DNA from: Paenibacillus pabuli NBRC 13638
Lineage (GTDB): Bacteria > Bacillota > Bacilli > Paenibacillales > Paenibacillaceae
Direction: 5' to 3'
DNA: 64,000 bases
Assembly (NCBI RefSeq): GCF_001514495.1
Contig: NZ_BCNM01000015.1
Span: 62,001 to 126,000 of the forward strand
Within the stretch, counting starts at the first letter, position 1. Each line of letters starts with the position of its first letter. The notes below the pieces were generated by a model. It did no database searches and had not been told where the DNA came from. It saw only the letters and a program-made list of their open reading frames with translations. The translations under genes and the position numbers were made by a program. Below are positions 51,288 through 60,202 of the stretch, piece by piece.

Positions 51288-51322
51288 AAGAGCTTCCTCC
51301 TCAGGATTAGGCGGGGCTTTTT
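51288..51322 (+). terminator. Candidate terminator
   Basis: AGCTTCCTCCT...AGGCGGGGCT imperfect stem followed by six T. Confidence 0.5.
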
Positions 51323-51340
51323 TGTGATGGGAAATAAATA

Positions 51341-51368
51341 AAAAACGGTTTGGCTTGTTCATCCGTCT
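51341..51368 (+). promoter_or_regulatory. Candidate ECF-type promoter (autoregulated)
   Basis: AAAAAC (51341-51346), 17 bp, CGTCTT (51364-51369). The AAC/CGTC pair at this spacing is typical of Bacillus ECF promoters and lies just upstream of the sigma gene, so autoregulation is likely. Confidence 0.55.
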
Positions 51369-51404
51369 TAAACCACAGAAAGAGAGAGAAGGAGGGGGTG
51401 CGGG

Positions 51405-51953
51405 GTGGAAACCAAAGCCGAGATGAAAAAGATGCTATTTGTACAGAACGAAGATGAGACGGTGTTTGTCCAATCCATCATGGAGCATCAGGACACGCTG
51501 ATCTCCATTGCCTACAGTTACCTGCGTAATCGTCACGATGCACTTGAAGCGGTGCAGGAGATGACATGCCGGGCCTGGATCAAGCGTCGCTCTCTGAAAA
51601 ATGAGAAGGCGTTCAAATCGTGGATTATTCGTATTCTGATCTACGTGTGCATTGATGAACAAAGGCGTCGCAAACGGGCCACACCACTGCCGAGCGAAGG
51701 GTTGGAGGAGGCGATATCCGAGCCTGCCATTGCAGGATGCAGTGATAACAGACTTGCGATGTGGTCCATGCTTGAGAAAATCAAACCCAAATACCGCCAC
51801 GTATTACTGCTGAAATACTATAACGACATGACGTCGATTGAGATTGCCTCCATTCTCGGCAAACCGGAGGGCACCATCAAGACCTGGCAGCATAAAGGGT
51901 TGGAACTGTTACGGAAACAGATGAAGAACAGGGGGGATTGGCATGACAACTAG
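51405..51953 (+). CDS. ECF-family RNA polymerase sigma factor
   Basis: 182 residues. Region 2: ISIAYSYLRNRHDALEAVQEMTCRAW, with the Trp/Ile-rich segment FKSWIIRILIYVCIDEQRRRKR; region 4: KPKYRHVLLLKYYNDMTSIEIASILGKPEGTIKTWQHKGLELLRKQM. GTG start with GGAGGGGGTG upstream. It overlaps the anti-sigma gene by 11 bases. Similar to Bacillus SigV/SigY-type genes with DUF4179 partners. The regulon is unknown, though envelope stress is typical. Confidence 0.92.
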   Translation: METKAEMKKMLFVQNEDETVFVQSIMEHQDTLISIAYSYLRNRHDALEAVQEMTCRAWIKRRSLKNEKAFKSWIIRILIYVCIDEQRRRKRATPLPSEGLEEAISEPAIAGCSDNRLAMWSMLEKIKPKYRHVLLLKYYNDMTSIEIASILGKPEGTIKTWQHKGLELLRKQMKNRGDWHDN

Positions 51954-53085
51954 TCCGGAGAAACGGGCACTTTTCGCAGATGCTTCTCAGGCTAAGCTGG
52001 AGAGACAGCAATTGAACCCAGCGGACACGGCCTTTGCCATTCAACGAGGTCTGGCAAAGGCAAGAACCCGGCGAATGACAAGTCATGTGCAATTAAAGTG
52101 GATTACGGCGGTGCTCGTAACCGCTTTGGCAGCCGGTTGGCTGCTGCTGGGTCCGCTTGGCAGTTCCACACCACAACAGGCAACCTATAGCGCACCTACA
52201 CAGTATTGGGGAGTACTTGAACCTTTTCGGGAGTTGGCTGGAAAAGATGTAGACGGCAACACGATTTCATCCGCAATTAACAATGGTTATGTGCAGCTCG
52301 TGAATCGTTCTGTGAAGTCAGGAATATATCAGTTAACCGTCAATGCAGTGATGGCGGATGAAAACAAGATGATCGTATTGTACACAGCCCAGACGGATGC
52401 TTCCCAGGAAATATATTCGGTTCCCAAAACGAGTATGGTCAATGGCATGACGAACCAATCGCTTGGCTATAGCGGTATAAGCAGCCTGTATAGCTCCAAT
52501 GGAAAGTATACACTTTATGGACGCAGCACCGTTGAAATGGATGGGAATACACCGCTTCCTGGACAAGTGAAGTTCAATTTTCGCATTTCATCTGTAGTTC
52601 CTGACCTGCTGGCTGACACGAATAAGGTTAAAAAAGATACCAAATACCAATTTTCGAAACCGATGGAAGTGAGCTTCGATCTGGACCCTAAATTTTCGGT
52701 ACCCAAGACAGAGAAGATCGAACTTAATCAGTTATTTACGATTGGGGGTCATGAGGTATTGTTATCTGAAGCAGAGGTATCACCACTTATGACACGGGTA
52801 AGATTTATCTATGAACCTAATCAAAAAATTGATTATAAAACTAAACTCTCCGTCAGTGATGTGGTTAACCCTATCGAGATTGTATCCATGTCCAAGGACG
52901 GGCAGAAGACCAAATTGTCCGGTGTATCAGGTAATGGGACGGAAGATGGGATGATCTATTCCTTCAGCAGCAATCTTCTGGATGACCCACAGTCCCTGGT
53001 ATTGAAGCTCCGTGGTGAACCGGGCAAAGTTTACGATGATTTGCAGGAAGCCGAGAAACATATGCTGGAACTGAAAATCAAATAG
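51943..53085 (+). CDS. DUF4179-type membrane anti-sigma factor
   Basis: 380 residues. The N-terminal ~45 residues are the cytosolic sigma-binding part (LNPADTAFAIQRGLAKARTRR). One membrane helix (KWITAVLVTALAAGWLLLGPLG, about 48-70) and a large outer domain follow. The latter has the DUF4179 layout (NGYVQLVNRSVKSGIYQLTV, NAVMADENKMIVLYT). It should hold the ECF sigma factor at the membrane until released by a signal. Start overlaps the sigma gene by 11 bases. Confidence 0.86.
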   Translation: MTTSPEKRALFADASQAKLERQQLNPADTAFAIQRGLAKARTRRMTSHVQLKWITAVLVTALAAGWLLLGPLGSSTPQQATYSAPTQYWGVLEPFRELAGKDVDGNTISSAINNGYVQLVNRSVKSGIYQLTVNAVMADENKMIVLYTAQTDASQEIYSVPKTSMVNGMTNQSLGYSGISSLYSSNGKYTLYGRSTVEMDGNTPLPGQVKFNFRISSVVPDLLADTNKVKKDTKYQFSKPMEVSFDLDPKFSVPKTEKIELNQLFTIGGHEVLLSEAEVSPLMTRVRFIYEPNQKIDYKTKLSVSDVVNPIEIVSMSKDGQKTKLSGVSGNGTEDGMIYSFSSNLLDDPQSLVLKLRGEPGKVYDDLQEAEKHMLELKIK

Positions 53086-53097
53086 GATTAGAGGAAG

Positions 53098-53151
53098 GAC
53101 GATACAACGTCATGTCTTTTGCAGATGACATCGTGTCGTCTTTTCATTTTT
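53098..53151 (+). terminator. Terminator of the sigma/anti-sigma operon
   Basis: A ~16-bp stem with G-T pairs and mismatches (53098-53113 with 53125-53140) followed by TTTTCATTTTT. Confidence 0.72.
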
Positions 53152-53161
53152 CTTATACAGG

Positions 53162-53352
53162 GACTGCCGTTGCAAAACTTCAGGCTCCAACTACTGGATC
53201 GATCACGTGACGTTCTCTGGCCACAGTTATAACTTCGGCGGCAGTGACCGAGCTCCAACTATAGCTATGAAGTTCAAACAGCCAGTTACGCACGCGAATT
53301 TGTCATCAAGTATGCAGGTTCGTCTAACACCACACTTGTATTTGGAAAGTAG
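53162..53352 (+). pseudogene. 3' fragment of a secreted carbohydrate-active gene
   Basis: One frame reads [18 protein letters not shown], shifts near 53265, and then reads [19 protein letters not shown] and [10 protein letters not shown] followed by TAG (53350-53352). Beta-strand-rich and similar in style to the C-terminus of a carbohydrate-binding module or glycosidase. It lacks a start, and is followed by a weak hairpin (53366-53392). The 53393-53639 stretch holds only the MCP promoter. Confidence 0.55.
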
Positions 53353-53456
53353 GTTTGAACGTCAAAAGCCCGTATCTTCTGATGCGGGTTCTTAGGCATT
53401 GAGCAAACTATATTAGATTCATAAAATAGTAGTACATATTATATTCTTTCATATAT

Positions 53457-53483
53457 TAAAATTTGATCATTAAATTCCGATAT
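53457..53483 (+). promoter_or_regulatory. Sigma-D-type (motility) promoter of the chemotaxis receptor
   Basis: TAAA (53457-53460), 15 bp, TCCGATAT (53476-53483), close to the Bacillus sigma-D consensus TAAA-N15-GCCGATAA. It lies ~155 bp upstream of the receptor gene. Confidence 0.65.
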
Positions 53484-53639
53484 ACATAACGTATGTTTTC
53501 ATGTTTGTGAAGACCTAATGTACTAGAATAAAGCCCTAGGATTTTGCGATTTAACCATAAGCAAGGACCATAGACTGATAAAGCATAGTACAGAAATGTT
53601 TCACATCCATATTTATCTCATAAAAAGGACGGGAAATTC

Positions 53640-55121
53640 ATGAATCGTTATGATGAAATCATCTGGAAAAGGAACAAACTGATCTGTATCATCCTGTGGG
53701 TTATTGTTGCCATCGGTTTTGGTATGGCCTTTCTGGAACCCAAGCTACTTGTTTCGAGTGGAGTAGCTATTTTATTCACTGGTTGGGTAACGTACGCCAA
53801 TATCAAAAAGAAGTATATTCATGTGATCCCGTGGTTGTGTACACTCCTGATTACAATCTGTGGCGTCTATGCAGGCTGGGGAAGTGTTAACATCACTTTA
53901 AGTCTGGTGATCACTTCAGTGTTATTGCTCTATCCCGACAAAAAACTGTTCACAACCGGATTTCTCGTGTTGCTTGCTATTAGTATTCTTCAGGTTGTTC
54001 TACTGGAAACAAAGAGCTCCGAGGAGTTTATTGGCCATATTGTGGATGTGGGATTGTTTGCACTTACCGGAGCTATTCTGATGCTGGTTTCCCAGTTGAA
54101 TCAAAGACTCTTTTGGGATAGCGAAGCGCGTTGGCAAGAGGTGGAGCATTCCAAAATGAGAGTGGAAACGATGCTAGTAAGGGTCAAAGAATCCGTAGAG
54201 GGCCTCTCTCGTTATACGGACCAACTGAAGCAAAAAGTAACCGATACCGGCTCCATCACCCATGAAGTAACGCTTGGATTCAGCGAAGTCGCCAAAGGCG
54301 TTGAATTTCAGGCCACCAGTGTGGCTGAAATTTCAGAGTCCTTGTCCTTGTCGGATCAGCATATTCGCGATGTTGCTTCCTACTCACTTCAGATGAAAGA
54401 ACTGTCAGCCAGCATGGCAACGAGCACGGAAACAGGCAGTGCGCAGATGGATCAACTGAATGTTCAGATGCAGGAGCTGTATGAAACGATTAATACCACA
54501 GCCGATGATATGAGTAAGTTTAACGAGGAAAGTGAGTCCATGTCGCTAATGCTGAACAGTATCTCGGATATTGCGAACCAGACGAATCTGCTTGCGCTCA
54601 ATGCAGCGATCGAAGCAGCGCGTGCAGGTGAACATGGACGCGGGTTTGCAGTCGTGTCGGAGGAAGTTCGCAAGCTGGCAGAACACTCTGGTCAATCAGC
54701 CAATGAGATTGGAACCATTTTGTTCCGATTGAAAGGACAGACTCAGGCGTTGACGGATCGATTCGAGCGGATTCGCCTCGCTTTAAAAGCAGGTAAAGAT
54801 AGTGTGCAAACGGCAGAAGAGGTCTTCCGTACAATCAATAGTAACTCTCAGCAAGTGTTGAATCAGGCGGCCGATATGGAGAGCAGTTCCGTCACCATGA
54901 GGGATTCTTCTACGAAAGTGGTTAATGAGGTATCGGAAATTTCAAGTGTGACCCAGGAATCGAGTGCCGCTACGGAAGAAATTCTTGCCAGTATGGAAGA
55001 ACAGCGCAATCTGACCCAGAAGATGGTGGATAGCTTCGGAGAACTGGAGCAACTGATTGTGGACCTGAACGAATTGGTGTCGGACGAAAACGAAGTACGT
55101 TCTACAACCGGTACCCTGTAA
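53640..55121 (+). CDS. Methyl-accepting chemotaxis protein with multi-TM N-terminus
   Basis: 493 residues. The N-terminal ~155 residues hold about six membrane helices and no extracellular ligand domain, unlike usual dCache receptors. No clear HAMP. A long coiled coil follows, with the conserved hairpin tip region ([19 protein letters not shown], then [20 protein letters not shown]) that binds CheA/CheW. It probably senses membrane or internal cues such as energy state. RBS AAAGGACGGG; sigma-D-like promoter upstream. Confidence 0.93.
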   Translation: MNRYDEIIWKRNKLICIILWVIVAIGFGMAFLEPKLLVSSGVAILFTGWVTYANIKKKYIHVIPWLCTLLITICGVYAGWGSVNITLSLVITSVLLLYPDKKLFTTGFLVLLAISILQVVLLETKSSEEFIGHIVDVGLFALTGAILMLVSQLNQRLFWDSEARWQEVEHSKMRVETMLVRVKESVEGLSRYTDQLKQKVTDTGSITHEVTLGFSEVAKGVEFQATSVAEISESLSLSDQHIRDVASYSLQMKELSASMATSTETGSAQMDQLNVQMQELYETINTTADDMSKFNEESESMSLMLNSISDIANQTNLLALNAAIEAARAGEHGRGFAVVSEEVRKLAEHSGQSANEIGTILFRLKGQTQALTDRFERIRLALKAGKDSVQTAEEVFRTINSNSQQVLNQAADMESSSVTMRDSSTKVVNEVSEISSVTQESSAATEEILASMEEQRNLTQKMVDSFGELEQLIVDLNELVSDENEVRSTTGTL

Positions 55122-55205
55122 AAATAAAGCAGGGCTGAAACCGGCCTGCTGCATCCGAGTCACCTAACATACCTACCTATGCTACATTCGAATTTCAATC
55201 TACTG

Positions 55206-55246
55206 AGCCTGTCTCCAATCATGATGCGGAGGTAGGCTTGGTTGTT
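55206..55246 (+). terminator. Terminator of the chemotaxis receptor gene
   Basis: AGCCTGTCTCC/GGAGGTAGGCT stem (one mismatch) followed by a T-rich tail. Confidence 0.65.
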
Positions 55247-55379
55247 TTAGATGGGTTACCGCGCTGCCCGTTTACAACGAAACAATTGTGGATGTTCATC
55301 CGGGCCCACTATAATGGAAGAATAAGAATTTGTATAAAAGAGTACTGGCAGGAAGTTTGGGTAATTGGGGGAGCAGAAC

Positions 55380-56603
55380 GTGAATAATGCAGTAAAGGAA
55401 AAGGAGCTCGAGCGCTGCGTTCGTATAGATACAGCGAAGTGTGAGGAACGTGATCATCGCGTTCGTATCTATGATCGGAACTCGCTAGAAGACATAGACT
55501 GGCCCAATACGAAGGATGGCAGGTATGCAAGAGCCTACTTGGAACCCATGATGTTGCAAGGAACACGGGACTTCATTGTAAACGTAAACACAACCCTGCT
55601 CATTGCCCGGATCGACGATCTTGTTCTTCCGTTGACGGTAAATGAGGCAGAGTATGAAAATTCTTACGTTTGTTCGCCTTATACGCATTATGTGCGGTAT
55701 GCCAAGCAGGAGTTGATGCTGCTTCGGAAACCATTGCTGGAAAAAGGGCTTTCCGCGCTGCTCAGTGTGGTGGGGTGGGGAATGCAGCGATCACAAATAA
55801 ACAAGGTTGTACACGTCAACAACTGGCTGTTATCAACGAACTTGTATCCGGCGATGTCCGGTGAGCAGGCGGTTTGTCTGCTTGCAGCAGTAAGGGAACG
55901 TTATCCTGAGCATGCTGTCGTATTTCGCTCTTTGTGCCCAGAGCTTCACTCCGATCTGACGAGCAAGCTGAAGCAAGCAGGCTGTCAACTGATTCCGAGC
56001 CGGCAAATCTACTTGTATCGGGCGAATGATCCAAGTTTCGGCAATGCGAAGTCGCGATGGCTGCTGAAACGGGATTACGAATTGTTCGCCAAGCACGGAT
56101 ATGAAATCGTTTCACAAGCGAATCTGACGGATGCGGATATTTCACGAATCGCGGAGCTGTACAGACTGTTGTACCTTGAAAAATACTCTTATGACAATCC
56201 ACAATTCAGTGAACATTTCATTGCCACAGCAAAAGCTTCTGGAGCGCTGACCCTGTATGGTCTGCGGAAGGAAGGACGTATCGATGCGGTTATGGGATAC
56301 TTCTCCCGGAATGGGGTGATGACAACGCCGCTGTTCGGTTACGATACGGCGCTGCCCCAGTTTACCGGGCTGTACCGCATGCTATCGGCCTGCCTGATTG
56401 GACAGGCTCGCGAAAATGGTCATCTGCTGCATGAGAGTGCTGGTGCGGCGCAGTTCAAGCGCAACCGCGGGGCTGTGGCGGATTTCGAGTATTCCGCCGT
56501 GTATGAGCGGCATCTGCCCTTGGGCAGACGCTGGTGCTGGCTGCTGCTTGATCGGCTTCTGAACCGCGTGGGTGTGCCGCTAATGCGTCGGATGAAGCTG
56601 TAA
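55380..56603 (+). CDS. GNAT-like acyltransferase of unknown substrate
   Basis: 407 residues from GTG 55380 (GGGGGAGCAG upstream; TTG 55365 also possible). Two GNAT-like halves are apparent: LYRLLYLEKYSYDNPQF and ALTLYGLRKEGRIDAVMGYFSRNGVMTTPLFGYD, then LYRMLSACLIGQARENGHLLHESAGAAQFKRNRGA, which resembles the Fem/GNAT-type acyl-group transfer core. Conserved in Paenibacillus-type genomes as an uncharacterised acyltransferase. Single gene; role unclear. Confidence 0.75.
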   Translation: MNNAVKEKELERCVRIDTAKCEERDHRVRIYDRNSLEDIDWPNTKDGRYARAYLEPMMLQGTRDFIVNVNTTLLIARIDDLVLPLTVNEAEYENSYVCSPYTHYVRYAKQELMLLRKPLLEKGLSALLSVVGWGMQRSQINKVVHVNNWLLSTNLYPAMSGEQAVCLLAAVRERYPEHAVVFRSLCPELHSDLTSKLKQAGCQLIPSRQIYLYRANDPSFGNAKSRWLLKRDYELFAKHGYEIVSQANLTDADISRIAELYRLLYLEKYSYDNPQFSEHFIATAKASGALTLYGLRKEGRIDAVMGYFSRNGVMTTPLFGYDTALPQFTGLYRMLSACLIGQARENGHLLHESAGAAQFKRNRGAVADFEYSAVYERHLPLGRRWCWLLLDRLLNRVGVPLMRRMKL

Positions 56604-56653
56604 GCATGTACAATTAGCACACGACACTCGCCTCCATACATAATCATGCCTGA

Positions 56654-57019
56654 TCAAGTATGTTCGGCCAGCTGCACTTCGAAGCCATCGGGGTCGGCTA
56701 TGTAAATAAACTGCAGATGCGGATTGGGTTGAACAGGGCCTCGTACAATCGGGATGCCTAATGCGGCGAGCTGCTCCATGGCTTCGTCCAGCGATCTTAC
56801 CTCATAGCCGATCGACACACCGGCCTCTGGCTTAAGGATGGTTTCGCTGCCTTCAATCAGTTCCAGTTTCGTTTCGTTTTCGGGGCCCAGCATGGCAATC
56901 TGCCGTCCACGGCTTTCAAATCTGCGCTGAATCGGCAGCCCCAGCATACCGTGGTAGAACTGGAGCGAAGCTTCCAGATCGCGTACCCGTAGTGTGATCC
57001 AGTTTAGTCTGATCAACAT
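56654..57019 (-). CDS. VOC (glyoxalase/bleomycin-resistance) family protein
   Basis: 121 residues, a single VOC unit pair: LNWITLRVRDLEASLQFYHGMLGLP at the start and IYIADPDGFEVQLAEHT at the end, with metal-site residues (Glu in LELIEG, Glu in FEVQL). Members range from glyoxalase I to dioxygenases and drug-binding proteins; this short form could be lactoylglutathione-lyase-like. RBS AGGAGAGG. Monocistronic. Confidence 0.9.
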   Translation of the reverse strand: MLIRLNWITLRVRDLEASLQFYHGMLGLPIQRRFESRGRQIAMLGPENETKLELIEGSETILKPEAGVSIGYEVRSLDEAMEQLAALGIPIVRGPVQPNPHLQFIYIADPDGFEVQLAEHT

Positions 57020-57208
57020 AGGTGAACCTCTCCTTTATGGCGTCAATATTCATAAACGTTATACTTATTATACGATAAGCCTGTGCGTGGGCCTACCAAG
57101 ACAACGAAAGGTTTGAGCAGTGACAAGAGCAGCTTGCGAAAGTGGTGACGTGCTGTTGAGGTGTTTATTGGAATTCAGGCTCTTGCCCAGCAGTTTAAAA
57201 TTGAATTC

Positions 57209-57239
57209 AAAAAAACTGCCCGAGAATATTCTCGGGCAG
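57209..57239 (-). terminator. Perfect 24-bp palindromic terminator of the alkaline phosphatase gene
   Basis: CTGCCCGAGAAT/ATTCTCGGGCAG (57216-57239) with seven T on the minus strand (57209-57215). A second hairpin (57250-57275) with a T run on the plus strand lies between it and the stop. Confidence 0.88.
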
Positions 57240-57279
57240 CTTGGCTAAGAGTGCCGTTCACAGTGAACGGGCACTTTTT

Positions 57280-58932
57280 TTATTGAATCAGATCAATTGC
57301 ATCCTGTGGCACAAAGGCTTCTACGCCATTGTAGACAATCACGCCATCCAGGGTTGTCTTTTTGCCGTTCACGAGTGCTACGTTTTTGTAGATTTGCAGT
57401 TCCAGCTTGGTGTTGCCCTTGGTTACGAGGATCTTCGGATTTTTGGCATCCGTCAGATCGAGCTTGTACGTTGCTCCTTTGGCAGTAAAAGCCTGTTTGG
57501 CGGGCACAAACAATTGTTTGCTTACGCTGTCGAGGTCAAGGTCCAGCACGCGTGCCATGTATTTGGCCACATCCGTGTTGTCGATGACACCAAAAGGTCG
57601 ATCATTGTTCGGAGCATACGTATACAGTACAACATCTCCGCCCGTATGACCGCCAGTGGTCCAGCCGATGCCCGAACGTTTGCTGATCATCGGTCCAACC
57701 GCATAATTGAGGCTTCCTGGGCTGGCCGCTTTGATGGCCGCGATTTCCTCGGAAGTCAGGTCGGTAATCCCATAGTATTGCTTCATCACAGCTTTGATAT
57801 TGGTACGTTTGGCATTGAGCTTGGACTCAACACCTTCGCCTGTCAGCTTGGCCTTTTTCAAAGGTCCGATAAATGTGGACAACGGCTCTTTATCGTAAGT
57901 GCCTGTAGTGGAGGCGTTACCGATAGTCAATCCACCGTTCTGGTGATCCGTTACAGCGACAACGACGGTTTCTTGATCTTTTTTGGCAAAGTCCATGGCT
58001 ACTTTCACAGCATCGTCAAATGCCAGCACATCACTGATAATGCCGATTGGATCGTTGGCATGGGCTGCCCAGTCCACTTTGCTGCCTTCGACCATCAGGA
58101 AGAAGCCGTCTTCATCTTTGGAGAGCACTTCAATGGCTTTAGAAGTCATCTCGGCGAGGCTTGGCTGTTTTGCTGGATCACGATCCATGTTATAGGCCAT
58201 GCCTGCCGGGGCAAACATGCCCCACAGCTTTCCTGAAGTGGAAGCTTTCATCGCTGACGGAGTAGTCACATAGTCATAGCCCAGTGCTTTAATGGAAGAG
58301 ACCAGATTTTCGCCATCTTTGCGTCCCGCAGGCTCCAGATAACTGCTTCCTCCACCGAGAACAACGTCCATACCGTTATAGACCTGCTGTTTGCTCAGCG
58401 CATCATAGTTTTTACGATCCGGATAATGGGCCGAGAAGTCAGCCGGTGTAGCGTGCATAATTTCGGATGTCGCAATAATGCCAGTTGCTTTGCCTGCCAG
58501 TCTGGATGCTTCGAGGATAGAAGCGACCGGTTTCTTGGCATCTCCCGGGGCGATGGCCTTTTGTCCAGGCATTGTCGCTTTATCCGGCAGCACTCCGACA
58601 TATCCTGTATGTGATTTGTGACCTGTGGCAAAGGCTGTTCCCGCAGGGGCTGAGTCCGCAATCGCCGCATCTGCAGAGTGAGTACGAACCATGCCGCTAG
58701 CCATGGAGTCCAAGGTAAGAGAGGAACCCTTGTACCAACGGGCCAGAGCGGTGGCATCGTTAGCCATACCGTCAGGAATGAGTATGATGACATTTTTGAT
58801 TGGTGAACTAGAAGGTGTTGAGATGGTGTCTTCCACAGCCCAAGCTGCACTACTGCCTCCCAGCGTAGCCGTAACTATCGTCGTTACCGCGAGCATCATT
58901 TTGGCCGCACGGGTATTGAATCGGTTTAACAT
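57280..58932 (-). CDS. Secreted alkaline phosphatase with C-terminal Cu-amine-oxidase-like domain
   Basis: 550 residues from ATG 58932 (AGGAGG 8 bp upstream; the GTG at 58938 is too close). Sec signal ending AAWA-VE. PhoA-family active site: NVIILIPDGM, ADSAPAGTAFATGHKS with the phospho-Ser (about 95), TDHQNGG and TTGGHTGGDV for the metal His residues. The last ~70 residues resemble the small stalk-type 'copper amine oxidase N-terminal' domain (KLELQIYKNVALVNGKKTT) common in Paenibacillus surface proteins. Likely secreted phosphomonoesterase for phosphate scavenging; a possible Pho-box half pair lies at 59015-59031. Confidence 0.92.
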   Translation of the reverse strand: MLNRFNTRAAKMMLAVTTIVTATLGGSSAAWAVEDTISTPSSSPIKNVIILIPDGMANDATALARWYKGSSLTLDSMASGMVRTHSADAAIADSAPAGTAFATGHKSHTGYVGVLPDKATMPGQKAIAPGDAKKPVASILEASRLAGKATGIIATSEIMHATPADFSAHYPDRKNYDALSKQQVYNGMDVVLGGGSSYLEPAGRKDGENLVSSIKALGYDYVTTPSAMKASTSGKLWGMFAPAGMAYNMDRDPAKQPSLAEMTSKAIEVLSKDEDGFFLMVEGSKVDWAAHANDPIGIISDVLAFDDAVKVAMDFAKKDQETVVVAVTDHQNGGLTIGNASTTGTYDKEPLSTFIGPLKKAKLTGEGVESKLNAKRTNIKAVMKQYYGITDLTSEEIAAIKAASPGSLNYAVGPMISKRSGIGWTTGGHTGGDVVLYTYAPNNDRPFGVIDNTDVAKYMARVLDLDLDSVSKQLFVPAKQAFTAKGATYKLDLTDAKNPKILVTKGNTKLELQIYKNVALVNGKKTTLDGVIVYNGVEAFVPQDAIDLIQ

Positions 58933-59215
58933 GAACACATCCTCCTAATAATATGTATAGTTTGGTATCCAAAACCCAGTGTATACAATGAATGATAAGT
59001 GAGCGTATGCACTGGATTAACTAAATGTAAAGTTTACGATTAGGGAGAAGAAATCGAATCAAAAAAATGAAGAGGAGTAAGGTTGGAACCGTTCTGTATA
59101 TTAAGGTTTACACTGGTTGTTTATGGAGAGGTTTACAGCGGAACTTCAGTTCGGTATGATTTTTGTATTGAAATATGTGTCTGAAGAAGCGGAGTGTGGA
59201 CAAGGAGGTGTGCGA

Positions 59216-59908
59216 ATGTATTACCGTATCGGAATTGTTGGGCCGAAGCCGTCCATCGAGCGTACCAAGCGTGCTTTGCACGAGCAGAATCTGGGGGCGA
59301 GTTTTGAGCTATACCCGTATGAACACGCCAGGGAAACGGGGGACATTATTACCAGGAACCGAGAGAATGTACACGGGTGGGTGTTTACGGGTCCGATTCC
59401 CTATCTGACAGCCCAAGCCGTGTTGCATGAAAAAGAACATGCCATCTACTGTCCGCCTACAGGGGCCAGTTTATATAAAGCAATGCTCCAAGCCGTTTAT
59501 ACATTGGACAGCCCCGTGAAAGATGAGACCAACCGGGAACTGGAGCGGCGGGTGCGGCAGATCATTGAGCACAGCGCTGCAATGCATGAGTTAAGCTCAA
59601 CGGTGGAGGTGATCGGCGGCGCAATCCCCATCCGGTGTGATATGGAACTTGCAGAGCTTGCGGTACGGGAAGCGGAAGGCATCGCCGGGTTCACCTGTGC
59701 CGAGGTCATTTCCGATAGTGCCGCACTTGGCAGTGAGGATGCCAGTTATATGATCCGGCGGGTGCAGGAGCAAGGGGGAAAGGCCACGTATATGATCGTT
59801 GGCAGCGAACTGCCTGCCCCACATCACCACCCGGAATTCGATATCGATGAAGCGGTATTGGCTCCGGCCGTGGAACTGCTGGAGAGATTGGCGCGATCGC
59901 TGGATTAA
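59216..59908 (+). CDS. Chimeric protein: regulator-like N-terminus fused to M20-peptidase C-terminal part
   Basis: 230 residues from ATG 59216 (AAGGAGGTGTGCGA). Residues 1-~98 (YYRIGIVGPKPSIERTKRAL, HGWVFTGPIPYLTAQAVL) look like a small sensory domain of a regulator. Residues ~100-230 match the C-terminal part of AbgA/M20D amidohydrolases: ETNRELERRVRQIIEHSAAM, VIGGAIPIRCD, LGSEDASYMIRRVQEQGGKA, HHHPEFDIDEAVLAPAVELL. The M20 N-terminal catalytic part and the lid domain are missing, so hydrolase activity is unlikely. This suggests a deletion fusion of two neighbouring genes. The reading frame is intact. Confidence 0.72.
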   Translation: MYYRIGIVGPKPSIERTKRALHEQNLGASFELYPYEHARETGDIITRNRENVHGWVFTGPIPYLTAQAVLHEKEHAIYCPPTGASLYKAMLQAVYTLDSPVKDETNRELERRVRQIIEHSAAMHELSSTVEVIGGAIPIRCDMELAELAVREAEGIAGFTCAEVISDSAALGSEDASYMIRRVQEQGGKATYMIVGSELPAPHHHPEFDIDEAVLAPAVELLERLARSLD

Positions 59909-59921
59909 GTGTACTTCATTC

Positions 59922-59973
59922 AAAAGAGCCATCCATGTAGGGATCACTCCCTAGTCATGGGTGGCTCTTTGCT
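59922..59973 (+). terminator. Terminator of the chimeric gene
   Basis: AGAGCCATCCATG/CATGGGTGGCTCT stem with a further TAGGGA/TCCCTA inner stem, followed by a short T run. Confidence 0.75.
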
Positions 59974-60017
59974 TCGGGTCCTTAGGGGAGTTCATAATGA
60001 GAATGACTAAAAAGGTA

Positions 60018-60046
60018 TTGCGAGCGCTTTCATTTTGTGCTAACAT
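60018..60046 (+). promoter_or_regulatory. Promoter overlapping a cre-like site
   Basis: TTGCGA (60018-60023), 17 bp, TAACAT (60041-60046). TGCGAGCGCTTTCA (60019-60032) fits the CcpA cre consensus and covers the -35 box, implying catabolite repression of the downstream RAT-controlled esterase gene. Confidence 0.65.
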
Positions 60047-60059
60047 CTCCATAACAACA

Positions 60060-60088
60060 GGGTTGTAACCGATCTCTCGGGCAATACC
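60060..60088 (+). promoter_or_regulatory. Degenerate RAT-like element
   Basis: GGGTTGTAACCGA...GGGCAATACC resembles RAT, with changes in the 3' half. No terminator overlaps it. It may be a decayed duplicate of RAT 5. Confidence 0.35.
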
Positions 60089-60175
60089 TGTACCGGTTCA
60101 TTCGTTTATGATTTCATAATCAAACTATTAATTGCGTTTACAACTAAAAAATGGATTTAACCTCATTGATCCTCA

Positions 60176-60202
60176 GGGTTGTTACTGATTGCAGGCAAAA
60201 CC
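60176..60202 (+). promoter_or_regulatory. RAT antiterminator element 5 (distant from licT)
   Basis: GGGTTGTTACTGAT...GCAGGCAAAACC agrees with the RAT consensus except G for A at position 3. Its 3' end overlaps the terminator at 60197. Confidence 0.82.

Noticed and set aside
57241-58236. 331-codon plus-strand ORF
   Set aside because: Antisense to the alkaline phosphatase; composition is Cys/His-rich without motifs.
59015-59031. Pho box upstream of the alkaline phosphatase
   Set aside because: TTTACA and TTAATC are 11 bp apart on the minus strand, but only one unit fits well and no third repeat is seen; too weak to call as a feature.
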